Below, one piece after another: positions 5,828-8,957 of a stretch of DNA of 8,957 bases (the first letter of the stretch is position 1; each line of letters begins with the position of its first letter). The notes beneath the pieces were generated by a model, which was given only the letters and a program-made list of their open reading frames with translations, did not search any database and had not been told where the DNA came from. The translations under genes and the position numbers were made by a program. This DNA is from Methanocorpusculum sp. (GTDB lineage: Archaea > Halobacteriota > Methanomicrobia > Methanomicrobiales > Methanocorpusculaceae): assembly GCA_030539595.1 (NCBI GenBank), contig JAUNXW010000061.1, forward strand, positions 1 through 8,957, given 5' to 3'.

Positions 5828-6520
5828 TCACGCGACTTTTATAGTCTCTTTCGTAGGCGAGTATAAATCCCCGTCTTCTGCCATTCTTTCAAGAATCGCT
5901 TTCGATGAAGATTCATCCATACCCGCTTCGGATAATTTCTTTAAGACATTAACAATAGGCGCACCTTTTTTCTCGTAAAGGCTTTCGATGATTTCAAAAA
6001 TCTCTGCGTCGCTTAAGACCTTCGCGGGTTCTTTGGGTTTTGCCGCAGTAAGCGCCTGAATGATTTTTGACCTAAGGTCTTTTCTTAAATCCGAGTCTGC
6101 GGATTTTTCAAGCCTCTGAAAAGAAGATAAGGCGCAGTCGCAAATCCACGTATCACGCGCTTTTCTGTTTGAGGGACTGATGACCTCGGGAATTATTTCA
6201 GTATAAACTCGGCTGCCGAATTTTCTGAAATTTATCGAAGCAAAGACCGATACAAATGAAGGTGCGTCAATCGCTTCTGCTTCACTCATCACCTTTTTGT
6301 TGTTCCAGTTAAGATTAAGGTTGAAAACGCCTGTTGGGTCGCTTACTCTTAAGGCTGAGATATTGTTGTTTCTGAATACTTTTTCAGTCAGTGTTCCTAC
6401 AATAAAAATCTTCGACGAAAAAACACCGAAAGGCGTTTTGAATCCTCCCTCCGCTTCGCTTGCGAGGTTGAACTCACTCGCAAAAAGTCTTGATGCGGGC
6501 TGAATTACTGACTGAATCAC
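5828..6520 (-). CDS. RPA-associated protein (COG3390), OB fold plus winged helix
   Basis: 230 residues. The N-terminal PASRLFASEFN, then KIFIVGTLTEKV, SALRVSDPTGVFNL, APSFVSVFASINFRKFGSRVYTEIIPEVI and ARDTWICD follow the order of COG3390 proteins, with an OB fold at about 34-115. The C-terminal part (about 168-230) reads DAEIFEIIESLYEKKGAPI, then AILERMAEDGDLYSPTKETIKV. This looks like the small winged helix at the end of RPA32 or MCM. Such proteins bind single-stranded DNA with an RPA large subunit in the cell's replication and repair machinery. In haloarchaea they are co-transcribed with an rpa gene; no rpa gene is next to it here. The start is GTG at 6520: the frame has no ATG upstream before the stop at 6560-6562. 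No ribosome site is seen. It is transcribed divergently from the DUF3788 gene. Confidence 0.85.
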   Translation of the reverse strand: MIQSVIQPASRLFASEFNLASEAEGGFKTPFGVFSSKIFIVGTLTEKVFRNNNISALRVSDPTGVFNLNLNWNNKKVMSEAEAIDAPSFVSVFASINFRKFGSRVYTEIIPEVISPSNRKARDTWICDCALSSFQRLEKSADSDLRKDLRSKIIQALTAAKPKEPAKVLSDAEIFEIIESLYEKKGAPIVNVLKKLSEAGMDESSSKAILERMAEDGDLYSPTKETIKVA

Positions 6521-6553
6521 TTTATCTATATTGGTTTTGAAAATGTATGATGA

Positions 6554-6585
6554 TGTCGGTTATGAGTTTTTCAGAATATCCGACA
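6554..6585. promoter_or_regulatory. Operator-like palindrome in the divergent promoter region
   Basis: TGTCGGTTAT, 12 bases, then ATATCCGACA match as an inverted repeat at 9 of 10 positions. It sits in the 98-base region between the divergently transcribed RPA-associated and DUF3788 genes, where both promoters must lie. Its size suits a dimeric regulator acting on one or both genes. Confidence 0.45.
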
Positions 6586-6618
6586 AACTAATAATTATTA
6601 AATCCGGATAGTATAGTT

Positions 6619-7047
6619 ATGATTGACATAACAAACAAAGAATACAAACCAAGTCTCAAAGAGATTGACGAATTAATAGACAATCCTCTGTTTCAAAATC
6701 TCTGTGAATATATAAATACAGAATACAAGGCGGATACTAAAATAGAATACAGCGGAGATAAAATTCTGCTCGGCTGGAACGTAAAATTCAGAAAAGCGGG
6801 AAGAGCGCTTTTCACTCTTTATCCGAAGAAGAATTATTTTACAGTGCTTGTCGTTGTCGGCAGAAAAGAAAAAGAGACAGTTGAAACACTTCTTCCGCAG
6901 ATGTCTGAAGAGATTCGGGAAATATACGAAAACACAATTGAAGGTATGGGACAAAGATGGCTTCTGATAGATTTGAAAAATGAAGATGACGTCTATCGAG
7001 ATGTTTTATCAATAATCCGTATCAGAAGATACGGGAACAAAAAATAA
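6619..7047 (+). CDS. DUF3788 family protein
   Basis: 142 residues, soluble, no signal peptide. The family pattern is clear: PSLKEIDELIDNPLFQNLCEYI (11-32), KIEYS, LGWNVKFRKAGRALFTLYP (51-69), YFTVLVVVGRKE (73-84) and GMGQRWLLIDL (109-119). DUF3788 has no known function; the fold resembles small alpha/beta domains such as YdhG/DUF1801-like proteins, but that is only a guess. The family is common in Firmicutes and Bacteroidetes and scattered in methanogens, so lateral transfer is plausible. The ATG is preceded by a weak GGATA and AT-rich bases (TAATAATTATTAAA at 6589-6602) that could be a promoter for a nearly leaderless mRNA. It converges on leuS with only 12 bases between the stops. Confidence 0.85.
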   Translation: MIDITNKEYKPSLKEIDELIDNPLFQNLCEYINTEYKADTKIEYSGDKILLGWNVKFRKAGRALFTLYPKKNYFTVLVVVGRKEKETVETLLPQMSEEIREIYENTIEGMGQRWLLIDLKNEDDVYRDVLSIIRIRRYGNKK

Positions 7048-7061
7048 AAAAAAATATTTTT
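7046..7061. terminator. Bidirectional oligo-A/oligo-T terminator
   Basis: Nine A at 7046-7054 read as a T-run downstream of the leuS stop on the minus strand. Five T at 7057-7061 serve the plus-strand DUF3788 gene while overlapping the leuS stop codon. This very compact arrangement is between convergent genes. Confidence 0.6.
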
Positions 7062-8957
7062 ATTCAACAACAATCGCAGGCTTAAACGGCAGTGCCGATT
7101 TTGCTTTCGGCTGTGCGCTTCCTTCGGCTGAAACAATCTCAACCTTAAGCCCAGACTCTTTTTCCAAGAACTCGACCGCGTTCTTGAAGATTGACATCTC
7201 GTCTACGCCTTCCGTAATCGAAGAAACAAGTTCGGGTGCGAGTGAGTGAACGAGCCTTACTGTCTGCAGAGTTGCGTCGCTTGCTTCTTTGCCCATCGCG
7301 CGAAGAGAAGCGTCCGCCATTACTGCCTTCATAACGTTTCTCTTGTCCTCTGCTTTTGCGACGATATCAAAGACCTGCTTCTTCCACGCAGGTGCAATGA
7401 AGAGTGTAACCTTCTTTGCCTCAATCTGAACAAGTTTCAGAATAGACTGAATATCGTCAATTGTTCTCTGGAGAAGTTCCTCAGAGATTTCCACGGACTT
7501 GTTAATCTTTGAGTCATCCGCAACAGGCCACTGTGCGAATGAAATCATATCATTGTGTCCCATTTCTCTCCAGAGTTTTTCTGCTGTGTATGGAATTACA
7601 GGCGCCATTAAGCGAACCCACTCAGACATAACTTCTTTGAGAACAGGACTTGCCTCAGCTCCGGCAAGTCTTCTGCGGTACCAGCCCAAATCCGATACAA
7701 CACCGTTGTATGCTTCCTGAAGAGCCTGTCTTGTCTGGAAAGCCTCAAGACATTTTGTTGCCGCGGCAATTCTGTGCTGCATACGCGAGACAAGCCAAGT
7801 GTCTATAGGTGCTGACTTTCCCGTGTCTTCTGCGTCGAGAACCATCTGCCACATGCGTTCAATCTGTTTCTTGACGGAAAGCACAAGCTCGTTTCTCCAG
7901 TCGAAATCCTGCCAGGGTTCAGCTGAGCCTACTAAGAACATACGAACGGTATCTGCTCCGAACTCATTTGCGGCGTCTTCCAAAAGGAACACATTTCCTT
8001 TGGACGAAGACATTTTCATACCGTTCAAAAGTCCCATTCCAAAGACAACCATTCCCTTTGGCTGAAGGTTTTCTGGGAAGATTGCTTTGTGGTGGAACAA
8101 CTGGAAGGTTAAGTGGTTTGAGATGAGGTCTTTTGCGCTGAATCTGTAATCATACGGATACCAGTAGAGGAATTCTTTGCGAAGGTCTCTGAGCGTTACC
8201 TCATCGACAGGCATATTCGCGGGGTCGCCTGTTCCAAGGAAAATATATTCATAGACTTCGGGCGTGAGTTTTTCCGGCGCAATCTTCGATACTTTGTATG
8301 AGATTGTGTAATACGCCATGTAGATTGTAGAATCAGACAGAGGCTCAAACAGCCATTTCGGATCCCACGGGACGTGAGTTCCAAGACCTACTCTTCTTGA
8401 ACACGGCCATTCTTTCAGCCAGTCAATAGTTCTTTCAAATTCTGCTCTTACCTCAGGCGGGACAAGCTCAACTTTTGTGAGCTGTTCGTGAATCTGTTTC
8501 TTCCACTCTGCGTCTCCGTAGTTGATGAACCATTGGTCGTCGAGAATCTTTACGTAAACGCGGTTGCCGCATCTGCAGATAACATTCTTCTGGCTCATCT
8601 CGTGGAAGATGATTGAACCGCGTTCTTCGGTGAACTCTTTTGTTACATCCTCTCTTGCCTGACGAACAGATTTTCCTGCGTGTGCTCCGCAGTTGTCGTT
8701 CAGTTTTCCTTTGGAGAACTCTGCTGTGTATAACTCCTGGGTGAGTTCATCCATTCTCGGGTCGTCCTGATTCGGGATTTTGTTGCGTTCAACAATATCC
8801 TGTGCGGGAATTTCTCCGAAGTTCGGAACTTTTACGAGCGGGATCGGTTTGATATCTGTGTATTTACCTTTCTGCTGAAGGTCGCGAAGTGCGATGTAGT
8901 CAAACGGTGCGTGCGCGGGAACGCTCATTACAAGTCCTGAGCCCATATCCGCATCAA
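7060..8957 (-). CDS. leuS: Leucyl-tRNA synthetase, archaeal type, C-terminal part (5' end outside window)
   Basis: The frame is open to the window edge, giving about 632 residues of a protein usually near 930. It starts inside the CP1 editing domain (DADMGSG, then LVMSVPAHAPFDY), which hydrolyses mischarged tRNA. Next come CRCGNRVYVKILDDQWFINY, EWPCSRRVGLGTHVPWD and the second catalytic signature KMSSSKGN (about base 8016 to 7993). These are followed by the helical anticodon-binding domain and the archaeal C-terminal extension ending ALPFKPAIVVE. The HIGH motif and Rossmann start lie outside. The enzyme charges tRNA-Leu with leucine in the cytoplasm. The archaeal/eukaryotic form of the C-terminus supports an archaeal host. 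The first visible ATG (8946) is internal and is not the start. Confidence 0.96.
   Translation of the reverse strand, partial: DADMGSGLVMSVPAHAPFDYIALRDLQQKGKYTDIKPIPLVKVPNFGEIPAQDIVERNKIPNQDDPRMDELTQELYTAEFSKGKLNDNCGAHAGKSVRQAREDVTKEFTEERGSIIFHEMSQKNVICRCGNRVYVKILDDQWFINYGDAEWKKQIHEQLTKVELVPPEVRAEFERTIDWLKEWPCSRRVGLGTHVPWDPKWLFEPLSDSTIYMAYYTISYKVSKIAPEKLTPEVYEYIFLGTGDPANMPVDEVTLRDLRKEFLYWYPYDYRFSAKDLISNHLTFQLFHHKAIFPENLQPKGMVVFGMGLLNGMKMSSSKGNVFLLEDAANEFGADTVRMFLVGSAEPWQDFDWRNELVLSVKKQIERMWQMVLDAEDTGKSAPIDTWLVSRMQHRIAAATKCLEAFQTRQALQEAYNGVVSDLGWYRRRLAGAEASPVLKEVMSEWVRLMAPVIPYTAEKLWREMGHNDMISFAQWPVADDSKINKSVEISEELLQRTIDDIQSILKLVQIEAKKVTLFIAPAWKKQVFDIVAKAEDKRNVMKAVMADASLRAMGKEASDATLQTVRLVHSLAPELVSSITEGVDEMSIFKNAVEFLEKESGLKVEIVSAEGSAQPKAKSALPFKPAIVVE

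Overview
The window looks like a chromosomal segment of a euryarchaeon, most likely a methanogen of the Methanomicrobia type. The organism call is inference. It rests on an archaeal-type leucyl-tRNA synthetase, an archaeal RPA-associated OB-fold protein, an archaeal SbcD/Mre11-related phosphoesterase paired with a Lhr helicase, oligo-T gene ends and AT-rich TATA-like promoters. Several genes lack a visible Shine-Dalgarno sequence.

Left part (1-1311). The window opens in the 3' end of an ABC transporter ATPase of the molybdate/tungstate type. A 363-base gene-free stretch follows. It holds an oligo-T terminator, a 23-codon ORF resembling the N-terminus of a clamp-loader ATPase, a good TATA box, and a compact 133-bp element of interleaved inverted repeats (643-775). 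A small predicted lipoprotein gene (847-1179) comes next.

Middle (1312-6520). The minus strand carries a metallophosphoesterase gene followed 3 nt later by a Lhr-family DEIH helicase with a zinc-binding C-terminal region. This is a likely two-gene nucleic-acid repair operon. About 1.05 kb upstream on the same strand lies an RPA-associated protein (OB fold plus winged helix). Between them, on the plus strand, sits a two-gene cassette encoding a DUF2975 membrane protein and a small Cro/C1-type repressor, overlapping by ATGA. The cassette may have split an older RPA-associated/phosphoesterase/helicase neighbourhood.

Right part (6521-8957). A divergent promoter region with a 10-bp palindrome separates the RPA-associated gene from a DUF3788 gene on the plus strand. 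The window ends with the C-terminal two thirds of leucyl-tRNA synthetase on the minus strand; its catalytic N-terminus lies outside.

The core genes (leuS, Lhr, phosphoesterase, RPA-associated protein) are information-processing genes. The lipoprotein, DUF2975/XRE and DUF3788 genes look like accessory insertions between them. The strongest unexplained signals are the interleaved inverted-repeat element at 643-775 and the half-site array upstream of the DUF2975/XRE cassette.
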